Shown here one piece after another: positions 22,320-34,490 of a DNA stretch of 64,000 nt. Where the stretch lies: assembly GCA_964017155.1 (NCBI GenBank), contig OZ024864.1, positions 30,769,334-30,833,333 on the forward strand. Direction: 5' to 3'. Under the pieces are notes generated by a model. It was not told where the DNA came from and searched no databases. It was given only the letters and a program-made list of their open reading frames with translations. The translations under genes and the position numbers were made by a program. The DNA comes from Oasisia sp. SBJ-2009 (Eukaryota; Annelida; Polychaeta; Sabellida; Siboglinidae). Within the stretch, counting starts at the first letter, position 1. Each line of letters opens with the position of its first letter.

Positions 22320-25300
22320 CTATAATCTTTGACCCGCTGTCGTCGTCACCAGTTGCAGTTTACACATGGTGACACCGGACGGCATGGTGCTGACAGGTGT
22401 CTTGTCGTGGACTGGTGACGCGGGTGCCGATCGAGGTGGTGACATGTCGGTGAGTGACGACGCGCTGAATGTCGACACCGGACACTGTTTGTTTGTCAGT
22501 TGTTCGTCCGTGTGGTGCGTGCTGGAAGAAACAATTTAAGAAGTAAGTCAACAATTTATCAAATAATATAATATAATGATAAAGCTTTATTGCCATATTC
22601 AACGTGCATTACATGATGAATTGGAATGTAGTCTGGCGTTGACTCATATAGTGCCTATATAAACAATAAAATGAAATATGGCAAATAAATATAAGATATA
22701 TATTGTACATAATTTGTTCTTTAAAATGAAAAATAGTATTTTATTATAATAAACAAATAAAGACAAAATTTGTGGTGTAAACTAATTAATTAAAAAAAAG
22801 GGGTGTAAACTAGTTAAAAAATAAATATATATAAAATGTCCTTTAAAATTGTTAAATATATATATATAAATTATCTTATAAAAATATAATTTAAATTAGT
22901 AGACATACATTATAAGATGTGTGCCTTTTAACTTGAAACAGCATTAAAGTAATTCACTTGGGCTATTTATTTTATATATATATATATATTATTGGTTGAT
23001 CTAGTGACCACCCCCCCCCCCATAAATTCCAACTGACTTATCAATTGTGATTACCTTAGGAATACTTCAGTTACACTTAAGGAGCTCTTATACCGATTTT
23101 ACTCTTTAAAATATATTTTGATCCTTAACAGTGATCTTGAATACCTGAAAACTGTCAACACCACAAAGTGCCAGTAGGACATTGTCACGGGTGTCAGTGG
23201 GGTGTCGAAACAGTCACCTCGGTAATACGGCAATGGATATTGTATTTTTAAGAAACAAAATTAACAACATATTTTGTTTAAAGATGAGTTTTTCTTAAAA
23301 GCTCTTTATCTTAGTACTGTCCCCGATTTGGTTTTCTCAATGATCTGCCTAACTTTAAGACAGGCAGACAGGTTTCTGACTGATGCTAGTCATTCTACAT
23401 GACAAAACTCCTAGGCACAAAACTCTGACACAAAACACACATCAGTATTTATGAATGTTGATTCATGTTTATTCAGATATACTTGTACTGAGATGTAATC
23501 AACTTTCAAATACATGTTATTGACTCCATTTGCCTGTTGGATGTTTAACTGGACAACTGGTATACCTTCAAAAGTAGCTTTTCATAGGATCAAAGAACAC
23601 GCAAGGTAAGGTCAGGTAATCTTTGTTAACATGTATTGAATGTACAAGAAAATGTATACTGTTTATACAAAATGTACACAAGTAATCATGTTATGCACAT
23701 ATATATCCACACATGAGCATGTTCTATACAATCATATCTACCCACCTGAGCAAGTTCTATACAATCAAATGTACCCACCTGAGCATGTTCTGTACAACCA
23801 AATGTACCCACATGAGCATGTTCTGTACAATCAAATGTACCCACCTGAGCATGTTCTGTACAATCAAAAGCATCCACCTGAGCATGTTCTGTACAACAAA
23901 ATGTACACACCTGAGCATGTTCTGTATAACAAAACGTATCCACCTGAGCATGTTCTGTACAACATGTACCCACCTGAGCAAGTTCTGTACAACAAAATGT
24001 ACCCACCTGAGCCAATTCTGTACAACAATATGTACCCACCTGAGCATGTTCTGTACAACATAATGTACCCACCTGAGCATGTTCTGCATAACAAAACATA
24101 TCCACCTGACCATGTTCTTTACAACAAAATGTACCCACCTGAGCATATTCTGTACAATCAAATGCATCCATCTGAGCAAGTTCTGTACAATCAAATGCAT
24201 CAATCTGAGCAAGTTCTGTACAATAAAATGTACCAACCTGAGCATGTTCTGTACAATCAAATGTACCCACCCGAGCAAATTCTGTACAACAGAATGTACC
24301 CACCTGAGCATGTTCTGTACAACAGAATGTATCCACCTGAGCATGGTCTGTACAACATAATGTACCCACCTGAGCATATTATGTACAACATTGTCAACAT
24401 AATGTACCCACCTGAGCATGTTCTGTACAACAGAATGTATCCACCTGAGCATGGTCTGTACAACAGAATGTACCCACCTGAGCATATTCTGTACAACATA
24501 ATGTACCCACCTGAGCATGTTCTGTACAAAAAAATGTATCCACCAGAGCATGTTCTGTACAACAAAATGTACACACCTGAGCATATTATGTACAACAAAG
24601 AGTACCCATCTTAGCATGTTCTGTACAACAAAGTGTACCCATCTCTAGGCTAGCGCTGTCGATCGCCATTTGCGCCATAGGTGAAACGGTTTTCTATTTG
24701 GCGAAAATAAATTAAACCTCTTCGCCAAATTGGCGAAACGTTATATGTCATTATTATTGATGTTATCAGCAATACATGACTGCATTATTCAACACCCAGC
24801 TCTGTTGAAGTTACCTAAACGATCGCACATTCAACTGACCCAAATAACCAGTCCGCGTAATGTGACCTGCTGGGTAAACAATAGGTCGCTAATCCCTCCA
24901 CTTAGCCATGCTCACAGACAATAGGGGAGCTTAAATCAATCAAGAATTATGTTTATTAGACAATGGGGACCTGCCTGATGGCACTAATTACAAGTTTGAG
25001 GCAACTTCAGGCAAGTACAACGCTGCACCCGGCAGGTTCCATATTATCGCTCAGTATCGCCGGCGCAGTCACATGGCATTGTCAATGATTAATCAATGTG
25101 TCATCTGGTAACTATTCAATAAAATGCCAATATAGATTGTAATTCATGTATGTTTGACAAGTTTCACCACCAGAAACATTACAGATAGAAAGATGCATGT
25201 CAAAAACGTGTTTTATCAAATATAGCCTGCGTCACCCAGGCCAGGATTACAGTCAGCCACAGTTAACTAATTTGGTGAATTACTGTATTCAATTACTGAG

Positions 25301-28300
25301 CAGTCAAATGAAGTTTTAAGATAGGTAATAAATATTATCAATACACTGTTTGAATCACTGTGGGGCAGCAAGAGTAGAGTAGGTGGTTCTTAATTATTTT
25401 ACCTTGTTATAAAAGTGTATCTTTCAATTTATGTTATACACACCTGTAATATAAATTTTATTACGTTAATAGAATGTGTTAGGTGCTGTTTCTTTATATT
25501 TTGCAAAATTCCCAACAGTTGTTCCGCTTTCATTTTATGGTTAAACAATGTTCTGTTAAATTATACTGGATGTTTGTTTGCTAAATATATAAAGTTTAGT
25601 TAAATAAAATAGCTAAATATATAAATGTTTAGTTAATTAAAATAGGACATTTTTTTCTTGTGGATATTTTATAGAATTTGTTATTATATTATGTCTTGTT
25701 TTGCACTTTTAAACCGGGTAATTTAATTGATCTAAAAAAATTGAGAATCTCATTTGGCTAAACAAATTTCTGACCTTTAGCCAAATTGGCTAAATAGATT
25801 TTAGGCACAGCGCTAGCCTAGCACCTCAGCATCATCTGTACAACAAAATGTACCCACCTGAGCATGTTCTGTACAACAAAGTGAACCCACCTGAGCATGT
25901 TCTGTACAACAAAGTGTACCCACCTGAGCATGTTATGTACAACAAAATGTACCCACCTGAGCATGTTCTGTACAACAAAGTGTACCCACCTGAGCATGTT
26001 CTGTACAACAAAATGTACCCACCTGAGCATGTTCTGTACAAGGGGGTGAAGGTCGTCCCATGTGTACCCACTGAGATTCTCCAGTTCTCCCGTCCACGGT
26101 GGAGTGATATGTAGACACCAGCGTGAACTGGCTATACACGCTGTTGCCACTAGTGACGGCAAGTAGTTCCGGTAGATGTGATCTGTAGTGCAGTAATACA
26201 GAGACATGAAAGAGAACAAATTTCCTGTTATGCAGGGATGCAAATTGGCTTGATCATCATGAAAACTCATGATATGAGTTGTTTAAAATGGAAACGTTTT
26301 GCATAGCTGTAATAAATCTTAATGTGAAATGTAACTGTAATCATGTTGTATAAGATATGCCTTGCTCGTGCAATCTAGCAATGATAAATTCTAGTAACTT
26401 TCCAAAACACACAGGAAGGGAAGAATTTCGTAAAAATTCTTATGAAGCTCATTAGCCAGATTTGGCATTTTAAATGGATTTCATTGCTTAACTGTGATCT
26501 TGTATACAGAAAACTGTCAATATCTGGACAGGCCACCAGACACATTCACTAGTGTGTGTCACAGAAATAGTGTCACCTGCAAAATGGTGACAACGTTTTG
26601 CATCCTAAAACAGCTCCTAACAATTGACTCTGTTTCATATTCACACGAAAACATATTTTGACTGTCTTTACGGTATAATTTATACCGTATAAAATGATTT
26701 TGCAATAAAAATAAAAAGCCACGAACGGACCATGTCGCTTTAAATCTGGTCACAACAGAAGGTGAGTGAGTGGTCAGGAATACGTACCCTGCATGCTGAT
26801 CTCGAGGAAGTAGGTCACATATTTGCCGAGATACTTCATGACGGGATTCCCGTCAGCCCAACTCCTCGCGTCTCCCTCCTCCCCCTTGTCCCGTTGTAGT
26901 CCCTGCACCAGCCCCAGCAGGAAGTAGTCCGTGAAGTGGGCCGGCGTAGGAAGACACACGTTCCACGCGAACGAGTCGAGCAGGGTCAACTCCATGTGCA
27001 TGTAGTCCCTCGGCGCATAGCCAGGTGGCGGCACGTATGAGTTCAGGTCATGTGACTTTGGAATGTTCACTTCATGTTCCTCAAACTTGGCTGCAATAAT
27101 ATTTATAATACTAATTACAGGGTTCATACACATCCGGACATTTGGAATTCAAGGCTATTCAAGACTTTTCAAGGCTATTTGAAAAAGAATGTCAAGACTG
27201 TTTTAATGACATACGTACTTTTAAGCGCAGTAAATTAAGTTAACATTTCAAATTTTACTCGACTAAGAAAACAATGGCGCCGACCACAATGAAATGCCAA
27301 TTGCCCAATGTGCACACGAGTTATTTTCGTGCATAAGCTTTTCCTTTTCTGGCTGTTATTCGTCACAACAATTGAGTCAAAACAATATTTTATTGACCAC
27401 AATTAAATTCAAGACTTATCACAACTACCTACTTCGTAAAATTCAAGGATTTAATAGGCCCCATATGAACCCTGTAATTACATTTACATATGTCATATGC
27501 AATTTCCACTAAGGCATGATATAGAGTCTAATTACGCCAAAGTCAAAATTTGTTTTATACTAAAGTTGTAAAAAATAAAATAAATTGAATATAATTATGG
27601 TACAAAATAAATACAATGCGTGGCAGAGACTTGTTTAAAAGTTTGACATGCACATAGTCACGTACAAACTATAGGTAGGCAATGAGTCAAGCCCATTTGC
27701 CCTTCTAGTTGATAAATGGCCACATTTTTTGTACTGATCTGACTCATGGCCTTTTCATCAGCTGACAATCTATTGGCAGTTAGTCACCCATGAAAATTAG
27801 TTACATGTATGTGAGGCTATACAGCTAAGTTGTGCTCTCAGATGACAGATAGTTGACACTCACTCCATTATAGGCTGTTTTTACCAATGGGGGAATGCTT
27901 TCTGTGAAAGTCAAGGTAATGTTGATTCAACCAAGTTGTAGTGCTAGAGGCTGGATACATTCAGCACAGCAGAATTGTATTGCCATTCACACATGTTTTG
28001 GACTTTTGGTGGACACATAGATGTTAACTGTTAAGCCAATTTACAAACTTTAAAATGTGTCTGATGACCTGAAATGAACTACAAATACACATGTGACACC
28101 ATTTACACTCGCTTCTAAGGCATAACTGACAATGTCTATGGTTTTGGAAGACCCTTTTATGCTCCTTCACTTTTTTACCCAGTCCACCCATATTTCTACC
28201 CGTTCACAATGGTTTTTACCCATCCAAATGACGGGTGGACGGGTCTCTGCATAAACCTATGCAACACAGACAAATTTACATTTATTTTATAAGTAAAAGC

Positions 28301-28676
28301 ATTGTGTACTTAAAGGCAGAGCACAGCAGAAATATGCCAAGGCCACAGAAAGCCAAAACAGCAGAGACAGAAATACAGACATGCTGTGAAACGACAGCTG
28401 ACATAGCTGTATTTAACAAGGTTTAACAAGTTGCAGTCCAGAGCCAAGCTCCAGACGGCATGTGAACAAGGAAGCCTGTGGCTTATCGAGTGTTCACTAA
28501 ATTAATTAAATTAATTATAAAAGTGTACATAAATTAGCATTATACTTAAAATTATAATATATCAAATTATAAAATGCCACTAAAATGCTACTAATTAAAA
28601 TACGCTGTCTCTAAAAATACATAAATAAAAATTATACGTTGTCTCTAAAACTGTAGGGACTGGAAAGATTCAAAGC

Positions 28677-28719
<43 letters not shown>

Positions 28720-29258
28720 TATGTATTTGTAATTAATTATTTATTTTATACATTTATTTATTGCTGATAAATTTAGCTTAAATACATTGAGTTTTAGAAA
28801 CTATATTTAATTATTTATTTATTATCATTTAAACAACTTGATTTTTTAATTGATTAGTCATATTTTATACATTTATATGTTACAAAAGTTGTATGTACGC
28901 ACCTCTGAGCAGAAACGTTTTATGGATATATGGCGCCATATAAATAAAAAATTATTATTAATTTTTAAAGCTAGTTACACGAACCTGCCACCAGGAGGCT
29001 GCCGAGTGCTACAAGTCTCAACTGCTGGTCGTCGACATCGAACCTGTCCATGAAGTAGTCGAGTAGAGCGACCGTGAGATAGCGCGCCGTGCTAGAGATC
29101 TGGTACACGTCGCAGATGAGAGAGAGCCAGTCCACCAGGTAGCGACGAAAGCCAATCTGTGGCGACTGTGCATAGTAGACGGGGAGATGTTTCTCCTTCA
29201 GTCGCAGGTTCTGGTAGATGTCCTCCGCAATCGGCTCCTGCCACCAGCTCTCGTCCAT
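22320..29258 (-). CDS. CCNJ: Cyclin J (4 exons)
   Basis: Exons in gene order: 29258-28985, 27090-26788, 26182-26023, 22521-22320 (TAG). Phases agree and give about 312 aa, shorter than the vertebrate proteins. Seen: N-terminus MDESWWQEPIAEDIYQNLRL, cyclin box with SPQIGFRRYLVDWL, YLTVALLDYFMDRFDV and AAKFEEHEVNIPK, then HMELTLLDSFAWNVCLPTPA, YVTYFLEISMQ and a second fold with YLPSLVATACIASSRW and GYTWDDLHPLVQNML. Cyclin J is a poorly understood cyclin, well known from Drosophila oogenesis; its CDK partner cannot be read here. The last exon encodes an S/T/P-rich tail with SP and TP sites; it is supported by phase and splice sites rather than strong homology, so extra exons between 22522 and 26022 remain possible. 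The exon 3 donor begins a large minisatellite. Confidence 0.88.
23079..23308. repeat. Dispersed repeat R, copy 2
   Basis: Shares GATCCTTAACAGTGATCTTG and GAAAACTGTCAAC with copies 1 and 3. The ends look loosely inverted (GGAGCTCTTATA and TTAAAAGCTCTTTA), so it may be a worn MITE. Confidence 0.6.
23740..24644 (-). repeat. 33-bp CCNJ donor-copy minisatellite, distal block
   Basis: About 27 units, minus-sense TGTACAGAACATGCTCAG|GT then GGGTACATTTTGT, each copying the exon 3 end and its donor. Some units are 30 bp and one interruption lies near 24390. It is the same array as 25822-26022; the two were one before the insertion at 24645-25821. Long ORFs in all frames here are a by-product of the 33-bp period. 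Confidence 0.93.
24645..25821. mobile_element. 1177-bp DNA transposon inserted in the CCNJ minisatellite
   Basis: Perfect 15-bp terminal inverted repeats CTAGGCTAGCGCTGT (24645-24659; reverse complement at 25807-25821). Flanks CATCT (24640-24644) and CACCT (25822-25826) occupy the same place in the 33-bp unit, so a 5-bp target duplication restores array register exactly. Both ends hold a GCCAAATTGGC word inside inverted arms. No transposase is seen: non-autonomous, superfamily unknown. Confidence 0.88.
25822..26022 (-). repeat. 33-bp CCNJ donor-copy minisatellite, proximal block
   Basis: Begins at the true donor of CCNJ exon 3 (exon edge 26023). Further exon-edge copies lie at 25990, 25957, 25924, 25891, 25858 and 25825, exactly 33 bp apart. 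Five of these decoys keep CAG|GTGGGT; the 25825 copy reads into the transposon end (GAG|GTGCTA). One unit translates as WVHFVVQNMLR with no stop. Confidence 0.95.
26440..26600. repeat. Dispersed repeat R, copy 3
   Basis: Diverged copy sharing TAACTGTGATCTTG, AGAAAACTGTCAATA and AGAAATAGTGTC with 18819-18985. In CCNJ intron 2. Confidence 0.5.
27970..28261 (+). mobile_element. hAT-like MITE, copy F (worn)
   Basis: Shares GATGTTAACTGTTAAGCCA, the TATGGTTTTGGAAGACC block and the GACGGGTGGACGGGTCTCT end with the copies in WDR1 introns. The 5' end is eroded. In CCNJ intron 1. Confidence 0.75.
28678..28728. repeat. (TA)n microsatellite
   Basis: About 50 bp of alternating T and A in CCNJ intron 1. 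Confidence 0.9.
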
Positions 29259-29829
29259 TGGTTACCCTGGGGCGGGGTAACTCACACAGGGCAGGGGAGG
29301 GCATGAAGGGGGGCCAATGGCAGGCCAGACTCAGTCGGCTACAGGGAAAAGGTACGCCTGTTATCACATGACAAGGTTCGGTCCAGTAACTCCAGGTATG
29401 TTGTTGTATTTGTAATCGATTATAAGTGGTTCTGAAAATATTATGTACAAATTAGTTATTACACTAATTACATCAACTGCAGTTATTATGGTTATTACGG
29501 ACAGTTCTTACGGACAGTAATTACATCAAATACTTAAACTACAGTATTTGCTAGGACATATGACTGGGGGGATGTGCATTTCAAAGCCCTGGATGTCTTA
29601 CAATCAATGCGCTGAAACTCTGTCAAAACGTCTCTGCAGTGCACTTTTCTATTTCAAGTTATTTTATCTTCAGATTGTCATAAATCAGTCACTTACAAAA
29701 TTGTCATATTTTAAGTGTCCTCATTACACATGCACATAACAAGTTGTATGAGTTGTGACACTGTCTAGAGCAAATGACAATCTTGTCTTGTAGGTATACT
29801 GGCCAACACTCCTGGTGGAGTCAAACGGT

Positions 29830-31750
29830 CAGGGTTGGGTGCGCATGCTGTTGGGTTGTTAGTCGTGTATTAAGGCTTGTTTGAAATGTTGTGGTTTAGA
29901 AATGTTAACTATTGCATCTGGCAGGGAATTCCAGTCTCTTATTGTTCTAGGGAAATATGAATATTTATAGCAGTTCTTGCTGGCATGAATGGTGTTGAAA
30001 GCTTTATTGTTTAAATGTCTTGATAGGCGTTGTACGGGCTGGAGGAGGTTATTGACAAGCAATGATAGGTGTCCATAGATGGCTTTGTGGAGTATGGTGA
30101 GGCGTCTGTTTATTTGTCTGGTTTTTAATTGATGTAGTTGTAATTTGTTTAGCATTTCTGACACACAGCCCGCTTCTCTAGATGTATAGTCGTTGAGACA
30201 GAAACGGGCTGCGCGTCTTTGAACCATTTCTATTTGGTTTATAAGGGTCTGGGTGTGGGGGTCCCATACTGAGGATGAGTATTCTAAGAGTGGTCTGACT
30301 AGGGTTTTGTAGGCTGTTGTTTTGATGTTTATGGGGCATGAGTGGAGGTTGCATCTGATGAATGCTAGGGTGCGGTTTGCTGAGGCTGTTATCTGATGTA
30401 TATGTTTGTTCCAGTTTAAGTCTTTGGTGATGCATATTCCTAGGTATGAGTGGCTGTCTGTTTCTTGTAGTGTTGTTTTTCCTACGGTGTAATCAAATTG
30501 TTTTATATTTCTTGCATGAGTTAGTCTCATCACAAAGCATTTGTCAGGGTTAAAGTTCATTTGCCAGTCATGTTCCCATTTAGTTAGTTCATCTAGGTCT
30601 TTCTGTAGTTCTTGTGAATCTAATTGGTTGTTAATTTCTCTGTACAGTCATCTGCAAACAGACGGACTGTGCATTGGATATTGTTAGGTAAATCGTTGAT
30701 GTATATTAGGAAGAGAAGAGGGCCTAGTACCGTGCCTTGTGGTACTCCAGACTCAACATGGGTCCAGGGGGAATGTGCACCACTGACCACCACTCTCTGT
30801 TCACGGCATGTAAGGAATTTTAAAATCCAGGCATGTATTTTGTTGTTGATGCCATATCTTTTTAATTTGTTTAGGAGCCGGTTATGAGGGAGTGTCGAAT
30901 GCTTTTGAGAAATCCATTATGATCATGTCTATTTGTGATTTATTATTTAGAGATTTGGATAGGTCATGTGTTGTGAGTATTAACTGGGTTTCAGTCGAGT
31001 GTTTACTGCGGAAGCCATGTTGTTTGTCAGATAAAATTGAGTGCAGGTCAAGGTGGTCCATTATGTTGGAGTAGATAATATGTTCAAGGAGTTTGCAGCA
31101 TATTGAAGTTAGGGAGATGGGACGGTAATTTGATGGAAGAGTTCGATCTCCCTTCTTAAAGATTGGGGTGATGTTGGCTTGCAGCCATGAGATGGGAAGT
31201 TCACCTGTGGTGATTGATTTTTGGAAGATTACGGTAAGGGCTGGAGCTAATTCATTGGCAGCAAGTTGTAATATTCTTGCTGGTACGTCATCGGGTCCTG
31301 TTGATTTGTTTGTTTTTAATTTGTTTAGTAATTTGGCGACTCCCTTTGCTGTGATGGTAATGTCAGGCATAGCTGATACGTTTGAGTATGGTTCTTTGGG
31401 AAAGTTGGTGTTTTCTTTTGTGAATACTGATTTGAATTGGTCACTGAGGATCTCTGCTTTACGTTTACTGTCTGATTCTGTCTGGTGGTCTTTAGTTAGG
31501 GTTGGTATTTCAATGGTATCTACTTTTAAGTTTTTGATGTAGGACCAGAATCGTTTTGCTGAGTCTGAACAGATTGATGCAATATATACCGTCTGTGGGC
31601 CTTTCTTGTTTCTGTGTGTGCATTTTTGCGTGCCTTACAAAATTGTTCGTGACTGGCTTGGTTTCTGTGTATTTTATGGGTGTTAAAGGCTCTTTGTTTA
31701 CGTTTGTGCAGTCGAGTGACGAGTTCTGTATGATGCCGAGCTTCTAATCA
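29830..31750 (-). mobile_element. Non-LTR retrotransposon ORF2 remnant (reverse transcriptase)
   Basis: Minus strand, 5'-truncated, jockey/CR1-like group. In order: RFWSYIKNLK (about 31550), [83 protein letters not shown], the catalytic FADD box near 30650, then SYLGICITKDLNWNKHI and the terminal YFPRTIRDWNSLPDAI. At least two frameshifts break the enzyme, one after SKAFDT (about 30890) and one just after FADDCT (about 30640). The element is dead; the ORF after FADD (30560-29859, 233 codons) is still open, so it may be fairly young. Confidence 0.9.
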
Positions 31751-32410
31751 GTACAAACCTGCATGCATGTACTGCCTTCAAAATATGGGGATCAAAAATA
31801 CCAGAGCAGCCAACATTCTTGTAAAATCCCCCATCTTCTTGTAAACTACTAGCTGTGAGTACAGCCCCACGTGTGGACAAAACTGGAGAGTGACTGACCA
31901 CACCAATCCTGCTTGTACCTAAATTTGTCCTATCATCAGACTTTGACCAGAGGCAGCACCCAGGGAATGACCAGCGAATGACCAGTGAGTGACTGAGTGA
32001 ATCACACAACACTGACACATCTGTGGCAGCATCCCTGGTCAGCTGCTAGGTGGACAAACTACTGGCCACACTGGGCCAATAAACAACTTGTTGAATGGAC
32101 TTGTAAGTCACTGACAATGCAATCAGTGATTGTTGGTTCAAACCACTGCTGCCCTATTCAAGGAGTGTGGCTAACCCTGCTGTGTGGTGTGTGTGTTACC
32201 CCTGCTGTGTGGCTACCTCAGACTGTGGGGTGGCAGAGTGCATATGCCACAAGTCCAGCCATGACACAGGTGTGGAAAATAACAATGGGACAAAACCTGT
32301 AATTGTAATCTATTGTATAATCTAGCAGCCATGCATGCAGGCAGCAAGGAGATGTCCACAGATAACTGATCACAATACAGCTCTAAACACTATTTTATTT
32401 CTAGAAAGGG

Positions 32411-32520
32411 ATAATGAATGTATGTATGTATGTATGTATGCATGCATGCATGCATGCATGCATGCATGCATGTATGTAAATATATATATATTATATATAT
32501 ATATTGATATATTATAGTCT
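32411..32520. repeat. (TATG)n(CATG)n microsatellite followed by (TA)n
   Basis: Tetranucleotide tract to about 32477 followed by TA-rich sequence, probably slippage-prone. Confidence 0.9.
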
Positions 32521-33070
32521 ATAAAGCACTTAATTTTCCTACACTGCTATCAGGTATATCTCTCACTTTTCTCATAGATGATCTAATGATTATATATGTA
32601 GATTTTCTAGGTTTTGGGGCATGACAAACATTCAATACCATACAGATGGCTGATCCACTAATGAATGATTGTGAATTTTCCTTCATATTTAGAAACAGGT
32701 TGGCAATTTAATACTGTATTTTTTTGTGGGCAAGTACCTTTAGAAATAGGATTAGCCCCCAATATTTATGGAACGGGGACGTGACTGTTTTAGTGTAAAT
32801 GATGTTTGTAGAGTGCAGAAAGCTTTGAAAATAACTAGGAAGTTAGGAACGTTCCCTAAAAGTAAAAAATTTATCACTAACCCTCCATCCTGGTTATTTC
32901 TTATTATGTCTCAACATCTGAGACAGCCGCAAGCATGACAACAGACACAAGGCTCAGTCTAGCTAATGTGGAAGGCCAGGATTATTGTCATTTTTATAAT
33001 TAGATTATGTTAATGGGTGTGTTGTGAAATTGTTATTCAAATGTGTTGGGAGTCTAAAAGAAGGGGGAAG

Positions 33071-33345
33071 TGTGATCAGCCTTAAAACATCACAAGGAGG
33101 GAAGAATGTGGTAGGCCAGGATCCACTCACAGGAACATGATATCGATAGTTGCAGATTAGCTAGTCGGGGCAATGCCCCGGAACGCCTGCTTTGTTAGGT
33201 ATATAAGGGTTGCAGACATTGTACACTGTGCTGTTACTGTGAATGAAGACTTATGAAGCAACATCCAATCGTTGTCATACTAGGCTGTCGCAGTAGCAGT
33301 CATTCTGATGTAATACATGTGTGGGTCAAGACATCAAACAAAATG
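33071..33345 (+). mobile_element. Possible solo-LTR-like sequence
   Basis: Starts TGTGATCAGCC, ends ACATCAAACA, and contains a TATA-like TATATAAGG near 33200 with downstream promoter-like sequence. No target duplication or second copy is seen, so the call is weak. Confidence 0.25.
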
Positions 33346-34490
33346 CAAGTATGTATATATCACACTTACTTATAGAACTTGTGTTGTTGTTGCCCATGCA
33401 AATACCGGAAACCGTTTACAACACAAATATTAATAATTTTAGTTCCGATGCCAGTGAATGCAATTAATATACAACAGTTATATGAATAATATGTGCTAAA
33501 TGATGGACACTTTATAACAAAAACATACCTGCAAAAAAAACACTAGCTTGATATGGCACAAACGTCCGACACTATCCTTGAATTGATGAATATTTGTTGA
33601 AATGGACAAAAACGCACCAACGGCATATGTCTAATATCTGGTTATGCAAATGGCCATGCTCATGCCCGGCCCCCTGCCCTGGGGCTGGGCTGAGAATCTA
33701 CCATTACAGAGCATATACCATAACTTCGCCTAACTGAAACCTTACCACACAGTCACAGGAATTAACTTGGTCCTAGAACTTGCATCACTATGTCTATGAT
33801 CACACGTGTGCGACTATCAGTGTGTCGAACCAACCAACCAACTAGCCACGTGCGGTGACACATCGCTAGCCGTCGCTTGAGCCAGGCCGTGTCGCTGGAT
33901 GCCTGCTGGCCCTGTTACTGCCTTCGGCTACGGTATGCACGTGGTCGTGGACGGGGAACAAGCATGGCATAAAACCCAACTTCGTTATAACTTATTTTGT
34001 CTTTAGAAACTTGTTCTGCTTTGATTTGTTGCAGACTGACATTCTTGCTTGGACTTCTCCCTAAAAACGCATAACTTCGTGTAACAAACAGAATCAATTA
34101 CCTGCATTTACCCGCTGACAGCACCTGTCGTAATCAATACTGTCACTTTGTCACCAGCAAAATACCGTCTTTCTGTTCTGATTTGTTGACGAACGCTGTA
34201 GTAGCGCCCTCTTGCGCAGTAAGTTGTAAGCACAAGATTCAGTGCAGCGTGTCATAAACATGGTTTTGGCCGTCTGTACGCAATCATCACAAACCCGCGT
34301 TGATTTCGTAAATGCAACAATTAAACAAGATTCATAATATATACAGAATTTGCACATTTTAATTGTCGTTTTAGTCACCACTAAATGCTGCCATATAAGG
34401 AAGTGTGTTTAATGGGTCATGCGCACTGGCTCGCCGCTAACATCCGGCCGGGTTTATCGATCAAACCGGTAAAGTTTGACTGGGGAGACG

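Larger units (their letters stand above)
29259..34490. other. Divergent intergenic region between CCNJ and WDR1
   Basis: Holds the CCNJ upstream region, a decayed LINE (29830-31750), 32411-32480 microsatellite, an LTR-like stretch near 33071-33345 and, at about 33800-34490, CpG-richer sequence that probably contains the WDR1 promoter and 5' UTR. I see no other gene. Confidence 0.5.

Noticed and set aside
23640..24614. 324-codon ORF (+) and other long ORFs on both strands
   Set aside because: They lie wholly in the 33-bp minisatellite; a period divisible by 3 with no stop opens several frames at once. No family similarity.
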